A stretch of 64,000 nt of DNA, taken from JAGPCK01 sp041675505. GTDB lineage: Bacteria > Bacteroidota > Bacteroidia > UKL13-3. How positions within the stretch are numbered: the stretch's first letter is position 1; every line of letters starts with the position of its first letter. Positions 8,246-16,759 of the stretch are shown piece by piece. The notes under the pieces were generated by a model that saw only the letters and a list, made by a program, of their open reading frames with translations, was not told where the DNA came from and searched no databases. The stretch covers positions 62,001 through 126,000 of the forward strand of contig JBAYTR010000010.1 in assembly GCA_041675505.1 (NCBI GenBank), read 5' to 3'. The position numbers and the translations under genes are program-made.

Positions 8246-11188
8246 TTAGTCTTCGCAGTGGTAGTTGCGAGGCGGGCGCGAGCGACCTTCGCGGGCGGGT
8301 TCTCCGGCTGCCTGTGCTTCGAGCATTTTTTTAAACAGCCAGTTGCGTAACTCTATGTTTTGTTGGTAGAGTTTCAGGTCTTCTTCTGCATCAAAATACC
8401 GTTTGCCGTCTATCCAGGTTTTTTCTACTTTAGCGTAAATACTCAGGGGGTCGTTGCTCCACAATACCACGTCAGCATCTTTACCTACTTTAATACTCCC
8501 TACGCGGTTATCTACGTGCAGCATTTTAGCCGGGTTGAGTGTAACCATTTTCCAGGCTTCTTCTCTGCTCATGTTGCAGTAGCGGATACTCTTGGCCGCC
8601 TCCTGATTAAGTCTGCGACCCATTTCGGCATCATCGCTGTTAATGGCTGTGGTTACTCCGGCTTTGGTAAGTAAGCACGCATTCTGCGGAATGGCATCAA
8701 TTACTTCGTATTTGTAGGCCCACCAATCACTAAAGGTGCTGGCCGAGGCTCCGTGTTTTTTCATTTCATCGGCTACTTTGTAACCCTCCAGAATGTGTGT
8801 GAACGTATTGACCTTAAACCCGAGTGAATCGGCCACGCGCATCAGCATGGAAATTTCAGATTGCACATACGAGTGGCAGGTGATGAATCTTTTTTTGTTG
8901 AGAATTTCATTCAGTGTTTCCATTTCCAAATCGGTACGGAAAGGTGTTTTGTTTTTAACAGCGGCTGATTTGTCGAGCGCATATTGTTTGGCGCGTGTAA
9001 AATCATTCACCATCACCTGCTCTACGCCCATGCGGGTTTGCGGGAACCTGAATGTAGGATCGTTCCAACCTCCGCGTTTTACATTTTCACCTAATGCGAA
9101 TTTGATAAAGCCATCAGCTCCTTCAAATTTCATTTGCTCGGGCAAGGCACCCCAACGCAGTTTAATGAGTTGAGATTGTCCGCCAATGGGGTTGCAGGAA
9201 CCGTGCAGCAATTGCGCACCCGTTACCCCACCGGCCAGCTGACGGTAGATGTTGATGTCTTCATTGTCGACCACATCACCTATGCGCACTTCGGCTGTGT
9301 TGCTGTGGGTACATTCATTCACTCCGTTATCAATGGCAATGTGTGAATGTTCGTCAATTATACCGTTGGCCAAATGTTTATTGGTTCCGTCAAGAGTGGT
9401 GTAATTGCTCTTGCCGAAAATGCCGGCAGCATTCAGCTTTTTACCTACCGCAGCAATTTTTCCGTCTTTGATGGCCACATCGGTTTGTTCCAGAATACCC
9501 TCCACTTCATTGGTCCACACGGTTGTGTTTTGTATGAGTACGTTGTCGTAATTCGGAAGGGTAGTTCTGCCGTAATCACCAAACGGGTAGCTCACGCGGA
9601 ATACGGAATCAACTTTATTTTCTTTGACTTTCTTTTTATCCTCGGGCGCAGCTTTTTTTGTTCCGTTCACTTGTTGCGCCAGGTAAACCAAAGCAATTTC
9701 TTTGGCTTCGGGCAAGGCGGCATCGGTAAGTTCTTTTATCCATCCGGTAACCGACAAGGCGTTTTTCGAACACTGGCAAATGGCAGCAAAACCTTTGCTT
9801 CCCTGCACATATTCCAAAGTGCCTTTGCAACTGTCGTTGCTCAGTTTCAGTTCTACGCTGTTGCCTTTAACCGTAAAAGTTCCGTTGTTACTAAGGGCAA
9901 AAGTTCCCTCCAGCATTTTTTTGTTTTTACCGGGAAGAACGTGCTGCTCACCTTTAATCCAGTGCTCGGTAATTTCAAAATCTTCTTCACCCAAAGGTGT
10001 GGTGGCGATAAAAAAGTTGGCCAGTTTTCCTGCGGCAATGCTGCCGGTTATATCTTCTATTTTGAGTAGGCGTGCCGGTTCAGTACACAAGGCTTTCACC
10101 AGGTCGGTTGCATTCAGGCCGCCTGATTGTACCTTGGCTAAGTTTTTCCAGAAAGTTTCTTTATCCAATCCTTCGGCAGTGAAGGCAAAGGGCACGTTGT
10201 TTTGTTTGAGTATGGAGGCGTTTTTAGGTGCCATGTACCAATGCAGCAAATCAGCGGTGTTGATGAACTCGGCCATCTCAGCACTTTGTATGTTGTAGGT
10301 TTTCGGAAGTTGTAAAGGCACAATAAATGAGGCTCCGGTTTGTTTCAGTTCAGCGGCCCATTGGTACTCCGTACCGTTGCCTTTTACAATCCAGTTTTTG
10401 TTAAACTCTTTGGCAATTTTTAATGCACGCAAAGCTGATTGTTTGCTTTCCACTTCAAATATCACGGGTAAATTCTGCAGCTGATTAAAACGCTCCAGGG
10501 TGTAGTTGTACTCCAGTTTGTTTCCGCCCGCAGCATACCATTGCGCATCTAAATGTGTTTGACGCAACAAGGCGATTGAACCCATCAATGAAGAAGGATA
10601 TTGATTGGGTGAGGTACCCTTATCAAAAGAATAATGCAAGGCCGATTGTTTGCGCAAAACAAGTTCGTTATCGGGTTTATTACCGGGTAACACCAACGTT
10701 GATGCACCGCGCACAATGCCGTCACGCACAAAGGAAGATACACAGCCGTAACCCATTTCGAGCAGTTGTTTCCATTGCTTATCATCGGGTTCAAAATGTT
10801 CAAAGGCATCTACATCGCTGCGGATAGCTTCGTTCCAACCCAGTGCGGCTTTTTTCGGAGCATTGTTTTTATCTGTTTTTTGGTTGATGCCGTAGGTGCT
10901 GAACGGGTCAATAAAAGAAGGATAAATCCACTGGCCTTTTACATCGGTTACTACGGCATCCGTTGGAATAACAACTCCTTTGCCCGCTGCCACAATTTTA
11001 CCGCCACGGATAACCAGTGTATAATCCAATCCTGTAGTTTGTTCATTGAGCTGTATGTTGGCATGGGTAAACGCAAAGCACGTAAGCTTAGGATCTTTAA
11101 CAGTTAACTGTGGAAAGGAGGGTTGAGCAAAAACGAAGACAGGGAAAAGTGCGGTAAACACTACCGCCAGCAGTTTATTTTTTATCAT
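8246..11188 (-). CDS. Secreted double amidohydrolase-family protein, first domain degenerate
   Basis: The protein has 980 residues from the ATG at 11188, chosen because it begins a signal peptide (MIKNKLLAVVFTALFP...VFAQ). An ATG 36 bases upstream is less likely. It carries two metal-dependent amidohydrolase (imidazolonepropionase-like) units. The second, from about residue 560, is complete: GIIDEHSHIA with the metal-binding HxH, FITCHSY and TAINSDDAEMGRRLN. The first, about residues 30-420, has the flanking beta-sandwich (VIRGGKIVAAGKG) and the PARLLKIEDITGSI terminus, but at the HxH position reads YPSFIDPFSTYG. It is therefore probably non-catalytic. The start overlaps the lutB end by 14 bases, so the two are co-expressed. 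Confidence 0.88.
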   Translation of the reverse strand: MIKNKLLAVVFTALFPVFVFAQPSFPQLTVKDPKLTCFAFTHANIQLNEQTTGLDYTLVIRGGKIVAAGKGVVIPTDAVVTDVKGQWIYPSFIDPFSTYGINQKTDKNNAPKKAALGWNEAIRSDVDAFEHFEPDDKQWKQLLEMGYGCVSSFVRDGIVRGASTLVLPGNKPDNELVLRKQSALHYSFDKGTSPNQYPSSLMGSIALLRQTHLDAQWYAAGGNKLEYNYTLERFNQLQNLPVIFEVESKQSALRALKIAKEFNKNWIVKGNGTEYQWAAELKQTGASFIVPLQLPKTYNIQSAEMAEFINTADLLHWYMAPKNASILKQNNVPFAFTAEGLDKETFWKNLAKVQSGGLNATDLVKALCTEPARLLKIEDITGSIAAGKLANFFIATTPLGEEDFEITEHWIKGEQHVLPGKNKKMLEGTFALSNNGTFTVKGNSVELKLSNDSCKGTLEYVQGSKGFAAICQCSKNALSVTGWIKELTDAALPEAKEIALVYLAQQVNGTKKAAPEDKKKVKENKVDSVFRVSYPFGDYGRTTLPNYDNVLIQNTTVWTNEVEGILEQTDVAIKDGKIAAVGKKLNAAGIFGKSNYTTLDGTNKHLANGIIDEHSHIAIDNGVNECTHSNTAEVRIGDVVDNEDINIYRQLAGGVTGAQLLHGSCNPIGGQSQLIKLRWGALPEQMKFEGADGFIKFALGENVKRGGWNDPTFRFPQTRMGVEQVMVNDFTRAKQYALDKSAAVKNKTPFRTDLEMETLNEILNKKRFITCHSYVQSEISMLMRVADSLGFKVNTFTHILEGYKVADEMKKHGASASTFSDWWAYKYEVIDAIPQNACLLTKAGVTTAINSDDAEMGRRLNQEAAKSIRYCNMSREEAWKMVTLNPAKMLHVDNRVGSIKVGKDADVVLWSNDPLSIYAKVEKTWIDGKRYFDAEEDLKLYQQNIELRNWLFKKMLEAQAAGEPAREGRSRPPRNYHCED

Positions 11189-12545
11189 GTTGTTCTCTCC
11201 ACAATTCATTGAATGATTTGGCACTTAGTTCAGGAAACACCCTGCGCTCTCCCCAGCTGCTTTTAAACAACGATTTAATGAGGAAACCTTTAATGCTAGG
11301 GGCGCGGTTCATTTTTTTGCGATCGAGCATGGCTTTTTTCCAGGCTATCCACATCAGCTTTTCGCTGGTTTTACCATGACCCTCATCTACAAAATCTTTT
11401 CTGTTGGCCAGCAGTGTTTGGTGTATGGGAATGTTTACCGGGCACACATCGGTACAGGCCCCGCAAAGGGTGGAGGCGTGGCTCAGGTGCTTGAATTCTT
11501 TGGCACCAAATTGCAACGGACTCACTACTGAGCCGATGGGTCCGATGTTGGTGCTTTCATATCCATGTCCGCCAATGGTTTTAAAAATGGGGCACACATT
11601 GGAGCAGGCACCGCAACGAATGCATTTTAGCGCTGCCCGTTGTTCCTGTTTTTCGAGTACGTTGGTGCGGCCGTTGTCCAGCAGTATCACATACATTTCA
11701 GCAGGTCCGTCTCCTTCGTCCTGAAAACGCGGACCCATAAAAAGAGAGTTGTAAGTCGTGAGGTTTTGTCCGGTACCGTAAGTGGCCAGCATGGGCAGCA
11801 ACACTTCCAGATCACCCATTCCCGGAATTATTTTTTCAATACCCGCCAGTACAATGTGTACCGCAGGAGCCGAAGTTCCTACACGCACATTGCCCTCGTT
11901 TTCGGTAATTACCACCGCACCGGTTTCGGCCACCAGAAAGTTGGCCCCTGTAATGCTTACCTGGGCATTGCGTAAATGTGTTTTTATATTGCCGCAGCCT
12001 TTTGCGGTAAGTTGCTCGGCTGTGGTCTCGTGGCTGTTGGGCAGATTAAATAAAGCACCTACCTCTTCCAATGATTTGTGCATGGCCGGTGTTACCGGAT
12101 GAAAAGGAGCTTCGTTGGCCAGTTGAACAATGTATTCGCCCAAATCAGTTTCGTGAACGGCTACCTGTTTTTGTGTAAAGTGTTTTTGCAAACCAATTTC
12201 TTGTGCCGTGGTTGATTTGCTTATGACAATTTCACTGGCTGCATGTTGGGTAACAATGTTTTCAATTTCGCTGAGTGCGGCAACCGCATCGGGAGCCCAA
12301 AGAACCTTCCCGCCCCTTTTGGTAAAGGCGTTTTCAAACTCCAGCAAAAACTTATCTAGGCTTTCAATGGCTCTCCACCGGGAAAAAGAGGCGCGCTCTT
12401 TGGCCAGTTCCAGCTGTTCAAACTGTGTGATTCCCTTGTGGTGTTGTACCCGATAATTGGCCAAAGCAGCATCTATCTTCTGGCGCCTTTCCGCATCAAA
12501 AGCTGTTTTTTCAGCTAACCGAAGAAAACTTTCCAGATCTGCCAT
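11175..12545 (-). CDS. lutB: LutB/LldF-type iron-sulfur protein
   Basis: This 456-residue cytoplasmic protein has an N-terminal LUD domain (about 60-290, with AETGAVVITENEGNVR) followed by two [4Fe-4S] motifs: CIRCGACSNVCP near residue 309 and CGACTDVCP near 359. LutB is a subunit of the LutABC L-lactate oxidation complex, where it passes electrons. The family length and motif order fit well. Neither lutA nor lutC lies beside it here; the neighbours are panC (three bases upstream) and the amidohydrolase (14-base overlap downstream). The partner subunits may be elsewhere in the genome. Confidence 0.92.
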   Translation of the reverse strand: MADLESFLRLAEKTAFDAERRQKIDAALANYRVQHHKGITQFEQLELAKERASFSRWRAIESLDKFLLEFENAFTKRGGKVLWAPDAVAALSEIENIVTQHAASEIVISKSTTAQEIGLQKHFTQKQVAVHETDLGEYIVQLANEAPFHPVTPAMHKSLEEVGALFNLPNSHETTAEQLTAKGCGNIKTHLRNAQVSITGANFLVAETGAVVITENEGNVRVGTSAPAVHIVLAGIEKIIPGMGDLEVLLPMLATYGTGQNLTTYNSLFMGPRFQDEGDGPAEMYVILLDNGRTNVLEKQEQRAALKCIRCGACSNVCPIFKTIGGHGYESTNIGPIGSVVSPLQFGAKEFKHLSHASTLCGACTDVCPVNIPIHQTLLANRKDFVDEGHGKTSEKLMWIAWKKAMLDRKKMNRAPSIKGFLIKSLFKSSWGERRVFPELSAKSFNELWREQHDKK

Positions 12546-12548
12546 TCG

Positions 12549-13391
12549 CTATTTTATCACCAGGTTATCAATCAACCGAACACCGCCCAGGTGCACGGCA
12601 ACGCAAGCTACAATTTTTTGTGCATCTGCCCAAGCGAGTACGGGCAACAACTCTTCCCCTTCAGCTATCTCTACATAATCAAGGGTAAAATCAGGGTCTT
12701 GTTTAAGTAGGCTGATAATTTCTTCCCTCACTTCAGCCGGAGTGTGGCCGCTTATTTTTTGACTTCCGCCAAGCAATGCTTCATGAATACGCGTGGCTTT
12801 TTGGCGAAAGTGTGCTGATAGCAAGGTGTTGCGGGAACTCATGGCCAGTCCGTCTGTTTCGCGAATGAGCGGGCACACACGTACGTCAATATTTAAGTCA
12901 AAGTGTTTAACCAGTTTTTTCACCACCAGACACTGTTGCAGGTCCTTCTGACCAAAGTAGGCCCTATGAGGTGTCACAATATCAAACAGTCGTTTTAAAA
13001 CGTTGATAACTCCGCTAAAGTGACCCGGACGGTGAGCAGCTTCCATCACCCGGTTCAGGTTGCCCAGCTCAAAGGAATAGTCGGTTGAATCCGTATAAAC
13101 ATCAGCCGTTTCGGGGGCATACACCATATCGCAGCCGGTTTGTGCCAGCAGGTGCAGGTCGAGGTCAAGTGTACGCGGGTAGCTCGACAAATCCTTGGCG
13201 TTGTTGAATTGGCTGGGGTTTACAAACACACTGCACACCGTAAAATCGTTCTCGCGCTGTGAGTTTTCAATGAGCGAAAGGTGCCCCTGGTGCAGGGCTC
13301 CCATGGTAGGAACAAAGCCAATCTGTTTTCCACGCTGTTTAAGGCGGGCAATATGGGCATGTAAATCGGCTCTTAACTTAAAGACTATCAA
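12549..13391 (-). CDS. panC: Pantothenate synthetase (pantoate-beta-alanine ligase)
   Basis: PanC joins pantoate and beta-alanine with ATP to give pantothenate, the precursor of coenzyme A. The 280-residue protein has the signature PTMGALHQGHLSLI (HxGH adenylation motif) at about residue 29. It also has VNPSQFN, FGQKDLQQCLVVKKL and the SSRNTLLS (KMSKS-like) motif. Length is normal. It is the first gene of a minus-strand run: lutB starts three bases after its stop. It is divergent from the glycogen-synthase-like gene at 13506. Confidence 0.97.
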   Translation of the reverse strand: MIVFKLRADLHAHIARLKQRGKQIGFVPTMGALHQGHLSLIENSQRENDFTVCSVFVNPSQFNNAKDLSSYPRTLDLDLHLLAQTGCDMVYAPETADVYTDSTDYSFELGNLNRVMEAAHRPGHFSGVINVLKRLFDIVTPHRAYFGQKDLQQCLVVKKLVKHFDLNIDVRVCPLIRETDGLAMSSRNTLLSAHFRQKATRIHEALLGGSQKISGHTPAEVREEIISLLKQDPDFTLDYVEIAEGEELLPVLAWADAQKIVACVAVHLGGVRLIDNLVIK

Positions 13392-13468
13392 TGATTAAGG
13401 TGGTGTTAAACGGTCGCTCCCCAAAGAAAAACTGACAAATTTATACGCAAAGTCTGCAGATTTTTATA

Positions 13469-13476
13469 TATTTTTG
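13469..13476 (+). promoter_or_regulatory. Putative -7 box (TATTTTTG)
   Basis: TATTTTTG is a full match to TAnnTTTG and lies 29 bases before the ATG at 13506. No TTTG was found at the expected -33 spacing. It probably drives the glycogen-synthase-like gene and those after it. Confidence 0.5.
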
Positions 13477-13505
13477 CACACTAATTTCATTTAACTACAC
13501 ATCTT

Positions 13506-14345
13506 ATGGTAAAAAGTTCTAATCGTAAACGAGTTCTCTTCGTTTCTTCAGAGATGAGTCCCTTTCTAAAAGTTTCCAGTGTAGCCGAGTTAGCCCGCAG
13601 TCTCCCGCAAGCCATTCAGGAAAAAGACAACGAGATTCGTGTGCTAATGCCACGTTTCGGTTGTATCAATGAACGCAGAAACCGTTTGCACGAAGTTGTA
13701 AGGCTCTCCGGTATCAACATTACCATTGACGACAACGACAACCCGCTTACTATTAAAGTAGCTTCATTACCTGAAGCCAAAATGCAGGTTTATTTTCTTG
13801 ATAACGAGGATTATTTCCACCGCAAGTTTGTTTACGCCAACGAAAAAGAAGAGTTTTATGCCGACAATGATGAGCGTACTATTTTCTTTTGCAAAGGCGC
13901 CCTCGAAACAGTTAAAAAATTAGGCTGGGCCCCTGATATTATTCATTGCCAGGGTTGGATGACCAGTCTTATTCCGCTTTACATTAAAACCATTTACAAA
14001 GACGAACCCGTTTTCCGTAATGCTAAAATTGTGTTCTCGGTATTTGAAAACGAATTTGAAGCCAATCTGGGCAAAGACTTCGGACGCAAAGCCAGCTTGA
14101 ACAACATAGACGCTAAACAAATGGGTACCTTCAAAGACGGAGATTGCCAGAGTTTATACATGGGCGCTATTGAGCATGCTGATGCCATTGTAAAATGCAG
14201 CGATAATATAGATCCTAAGGTGGTGAAACAGCTTACTGCACAAACCAAAAAAGGTACGGTAGTATTGGAGCACGCTGAGAATGGTGATGGTTTTGCAGAT
14301 AGATACACCGACTTGTATGATGCCCTTCTTGTCAGACAGAACTAA
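13506..14345 (+). CDS. Glycogen/starch synthase-like protein, N-terminal GT5 domain only
   Basis: The 279-residue protein corresponds to the N-terminal Rossmann half of a glycogen synthase (GT5): KRVLFVSSEMSPFLKVSS, then RVLMPRFG, HCQGWMTSLIPLYIK and the NIDAKQ region. The C-terminal GT-B half, which carries much of the nucleotide-sugar site, is absent and does not follow in the next gene. The usual KxGGL ADP-glucose loop near the start reads KVSSV. Both losses argue against normal glycogen synthase activity. This short form, next to panC and a DUF4270 gene, is as I recall common in Bacteroidota. Its true role is unknown. Confidence 0.85.
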   Translation: MVKSSNRKRVLFVSSEMSPFLKVSSVAELARSLPQAIQEKDNEIRVLMPRFGCINERRNRLHEVVRLSGINITIDDNDNPLTIKVASLPEAKMQVYFLDNEDYFHRKFVYANEKEEFYADNDERTIFFCKGALETVKKLGWAPDIIHCQGWMTSLIPLYIKTIYKDEPVFRNAKIVFSVFENEFEANLGKDFGRKASLNNIDAKQMGTFKDGDCQSLYMGAIEHADAIVKCSDNIDPKVVKQLTAQTKKGTVVLEHAENGDGFADRYTDLYDALLVRQN

Positions 14346-15657
14346 ACTCCACCGACTTTTTCTTTTTGCACTTCTTCTTTTTTCCTTCGCCTGTAAAAAA
14401 ACAGACGAAGGATTTATAGGGGGAGACATTTTGCCCGCAAGTGACAACCTTAACTTTGTGGCAACCGATACATTTTCATTGTTGATGTATACGGTAAAAG
14501 ATGATTCAGTACGAACAGACGAACGCTCTGTTAACCCGCTCGGTTTTATACACGACCCCTACTTTGGCCGTACCCAAAGCTCCATTTACACTCAGATTCG
14601 TTTGCCGGAGAACAACCTTAATTTTTCTGCGGTAAAGCTCGACTCCATTGTGCTTACGCTTAAGTACCAGAACAAAACAGCCTCCTACGGAAACACCGCC
14701 ACTACTCAAACCATCAAGGTGTATGAGTTAAGCAACTCGTTGTACATTGACAGTGTTTATTACTCCAATGCCCGCCCCGCTTATTACCCGCAGGAAATTG
14801 GCAGCTGGACCGGCAAGTTTAACCTTAACGACAGCATTACACTCCAACACGGTAGCAAAACCAGAAAATTACCTCCGCATTTACGCATCAGAATAACCAA
14901 CAATGCCTTTATTGACAAAATAAAAAACGGAGGTACCAGCTTTTCAACCAACGAGGCGTTTATCAACTACATGAAAGGCCTGGCCATTGTGCCGCACGAC
15001 TTTGCCATTAACCCCGGTGAAGGAGCCGTAGTGAACATGGATTTGGTGTCAACGGTTTCTAACCTTACCATTTATTACAACGACTCCCTGTACAAAGACC
15101 TGCTCATTAATGAGAACTCCCCGCGCTTAAGCAGTTATGAGCATAACTATTTCGGTACTGCACTTTCTTTGCAACTGGGTTTGAAACAACACCGCGATAC
15201 CTGCTACGCACAATCCATGGGTAGTGTAAAAACATTTTTTAAAGTACCCCACATTCTTGACCTGATTAAGAAAAACGGGAACAAAGCCGTAACCGTTGCT
15301 GCAGCTGAACTTACCGTGCCGGTTCTTCCCGGAGCAGGTACAGCGCAATACGGTTTACCGTTGGAGGTTTTCTTTGTTACGGCTGATTCAACGGGCAAAA
15401 ACTTCACGTTACCCGGAGGAATTTTAATCGGCTATTCAGGAAAATACAACGCTACTAAAACAGCCATTACAGTTAACCTGAGTTCTTATTTTCAAAGCAT
15501 ATTGAACGCGTACAAAAAATCAGGCATTGAAAAGGATTACGGCTTGTACATAGTGCCTTCCTATAATTATTCAGGCATGGAGCGAATTGTGTTTAATACC
15601 AATAAATTTGCACCCCTTCCACCGAAACTTAAATTGACCTATAGCGTTATTCAATAG
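14320..15657 (+). CDS. DUF4270 family lipoprotein
   Basis: The protein has about 445 residues from the ATG at 14320; an adjacent ATG at 14317 is equally possible. This start gives a basic N-terminus, a hydrophobic stretch (LFLFALLLFSF) and a lipobox ending AC followed by KK, so it is probably a surface or periplasmic lipoprotein. The body fits DUF4270: GGDILPASDNLNFVATDTF near the start, repeated beta-strand segments (LDSIVLTLKYQ) and a C-terminal LPPKLKLTYS. DUF4270 has no known biochemical function. The gene overlaps the end of the GT5-like gene by about 26 bases, and its stop overlaps the GTG of the DAHP synthase gene. Confidence 0.85.
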   Translation: MPFLSDRTKLHRLFLFALLLFSFACKKTDEGFIGGDILPASDNLNFVATDTFSLLMYTVKDDSVRTDERSVNPLGFIHDPYFGRTQSSIYTQIRLPENNLNFSAVKLDSIVLTLKYQNKTASYGNTATTQTIKVYELSNSLYIDSVYYSNARPAYYPQEIGSWTGKFNLNDSITLQHGSKTRKLPPHLRIRITNNAFIDKIKNGGTSFSTNEAFINYMKGLAIVPHDFAINPGEGAVVNMDLVSTVSNLTIYYNDSLYKDLLINENSPRLSSYEHNYFGTALSLQLGLKQHRDTCYAQSMGSVKTFFKVPHILDLIKKNGNKAVTVAAAELTVPVLPGAGTAQYGLPLEVFFVTADSTGKNFTLPGGILIGYSGKYNATKTAITVNLSSYFQSILNAYKKSGIEKDYGLYIVPSYNYSGMERIVFNTNKFAPLPPKLKLTYSVIQ

Positions 15658-16715
15658 TGGTTATAGTACTTGATAAAAACATTACACGAGAAGATGCGGC
15701 AGCTATACTGTTGCGCTTAGAGGGTTACGGACTAAAGAATCATGCGGTTCACCTCAACGGGCAATCGGTTATTACCGTTTCCAACTTTCCGGCTGATTTT
15801 GATATCCGCAAAATTCAATTAATTGACGGAGTAAAAGAGGTGGTTGAAGTAAGCGAGCCATATAAACTGGCCAGCAAAAGCTGGAAAAAAGAACGCACCT
15901 CCTTTAACGTAAACGGAACTCCCGTAGGTACCGATACCATTAACGTAATGGCCGGCCCTTGCGCAGTAGAGTCGGAAAAACAGATTTTTGAGATTGCTGA
16001 ATTTCTTCATCAACAGAACATAAAATTTATTCGCGGTGGAGCTTACAAGCCCCGCACCTCTCCTTACTCTTTTCAGGGTTTAGGATTGGAAGGACTCAAA
16101 ATGTTGAGGGCCGCAGCAGATAAGTACCAACTCAATGTAATTACCGAAGTAATTGATTTGAGCGTACTGGACGAGGTATACAAGTATGCTGATGTGTTGC
16201 AGATAGGCACACGCAATATGCAAAACTATTACTTGCTGGCTGAACTGGGTAAACAAGACAAACCCGTTCTTTTGAAACGAGGCATGCAGGCCAAAATACC
16301 GGAATGGTTGATGGCTGCAGAATACATACTTTCAGGAGGAAATGAGCGCGTTATTTTGTGCGAGCGCGGCATACGTACTTTTGATAACAGCACCCGCAAT
16401 ACTCTCGACATCGGAGCAATTCCGTTGGTGAAAGAACTGAGTCACCTGCCTGTTTTTGCCGACCCCAGCCACGGCACCGGTATTCGTACCCGTGTTGAAC
16501 CACTGGCACTGGCTGCTGTTGCTGCCGGAGCAGATGGTTTACTTATTGAAGTACACAATCACCCCGACCAGGCTCTGTCTGACGGACCTCAATCCATCTA
16601 TCCCGATCAGCTGGTGCAGCTCATGAACAAACTCTCACCGTTGGCACAAGTTATCGGCAGAAAGTTAGATTATGAATCGCAAAACAATTATTTTAGTGCC
16701 GAATCTGCGCAGTAG
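15657..16715 (+). CDS. aroF: 3-deoxy-7-phosphoheptulonate (DAHP) synthase, type I-beta
   Basis: DAHP synthase condenses phosphoenolpyruvate with erythrose 4-phosphate, the first step of the shikimate pathway. The 352-residue protein has an N-terminal ferredoxin-like regulatory domain of about 75 residues (MVIVLDKNITREDAAAILL), as in the Thermotoga enzyme, which is inhibited by aromatic amino acids. The barrel follows: MAGPCAVES, GGAYKPRTSPYSFQG, QIGTRNMQNY, LLKRGM, CERGIRTF and ADPSHGTG. The start is GTG, overlapping the previous stop by one base (TAGTG). Feedback control by the N-terminal domain is an inference from the family. Confidence 0.95.
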   Translation: MVIVLDKNITREDAAAILLRLEGYGLKNHAVHLNGQSVITVSNFPADFDIRKIQLIDGVKEVVEVSEPYKLASKSWKKERTSFNVNGTPVGTDTINVMAGPCAVESEKQIFEIAEFLHQQNIKFIRGGAYKPRTSPYSFQGLGLEGLKMLRAAADKYQLNVITEVIDLSVLDEVYKYADVLQIGTRNMQNYYLLAELGKQDKPVLLKRGMQAKIPEWLMAAEYILSGGNERVILCERGIRTFDNSTRNTLDIGAIPLVKELSHLPVFADPSHGTGIRTRVEPLALAAVAAGADGLLIEVHNHPDQALSDGPQSIYPDQLVQLMNKLSPLAQVIGRKLDYESQNNYFSAESAQ

Positions 16716-16759
16716 CACAGACTAAACCAACCCTACTTAACTTTAATTACTGACTAACT

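Noticed and set aside
9347..10069. 240-codon plus-strand frame
   Set aside because: It lies entirely opposite the amidohydrolase gene, and its sequence has no recognisable domain.
8360..12102. Several long open frames on the plus strand across the amidohydrolase and lutB genes
   Set aside because: They mirror real minus-strand genes in other frames and have no domain content.
16716..16759. Possible glmS ribozyme or riboswitch before glmS
   Set aside because: The gap to the previous gene is only 44 bases, with no room for and no sign of the structure.
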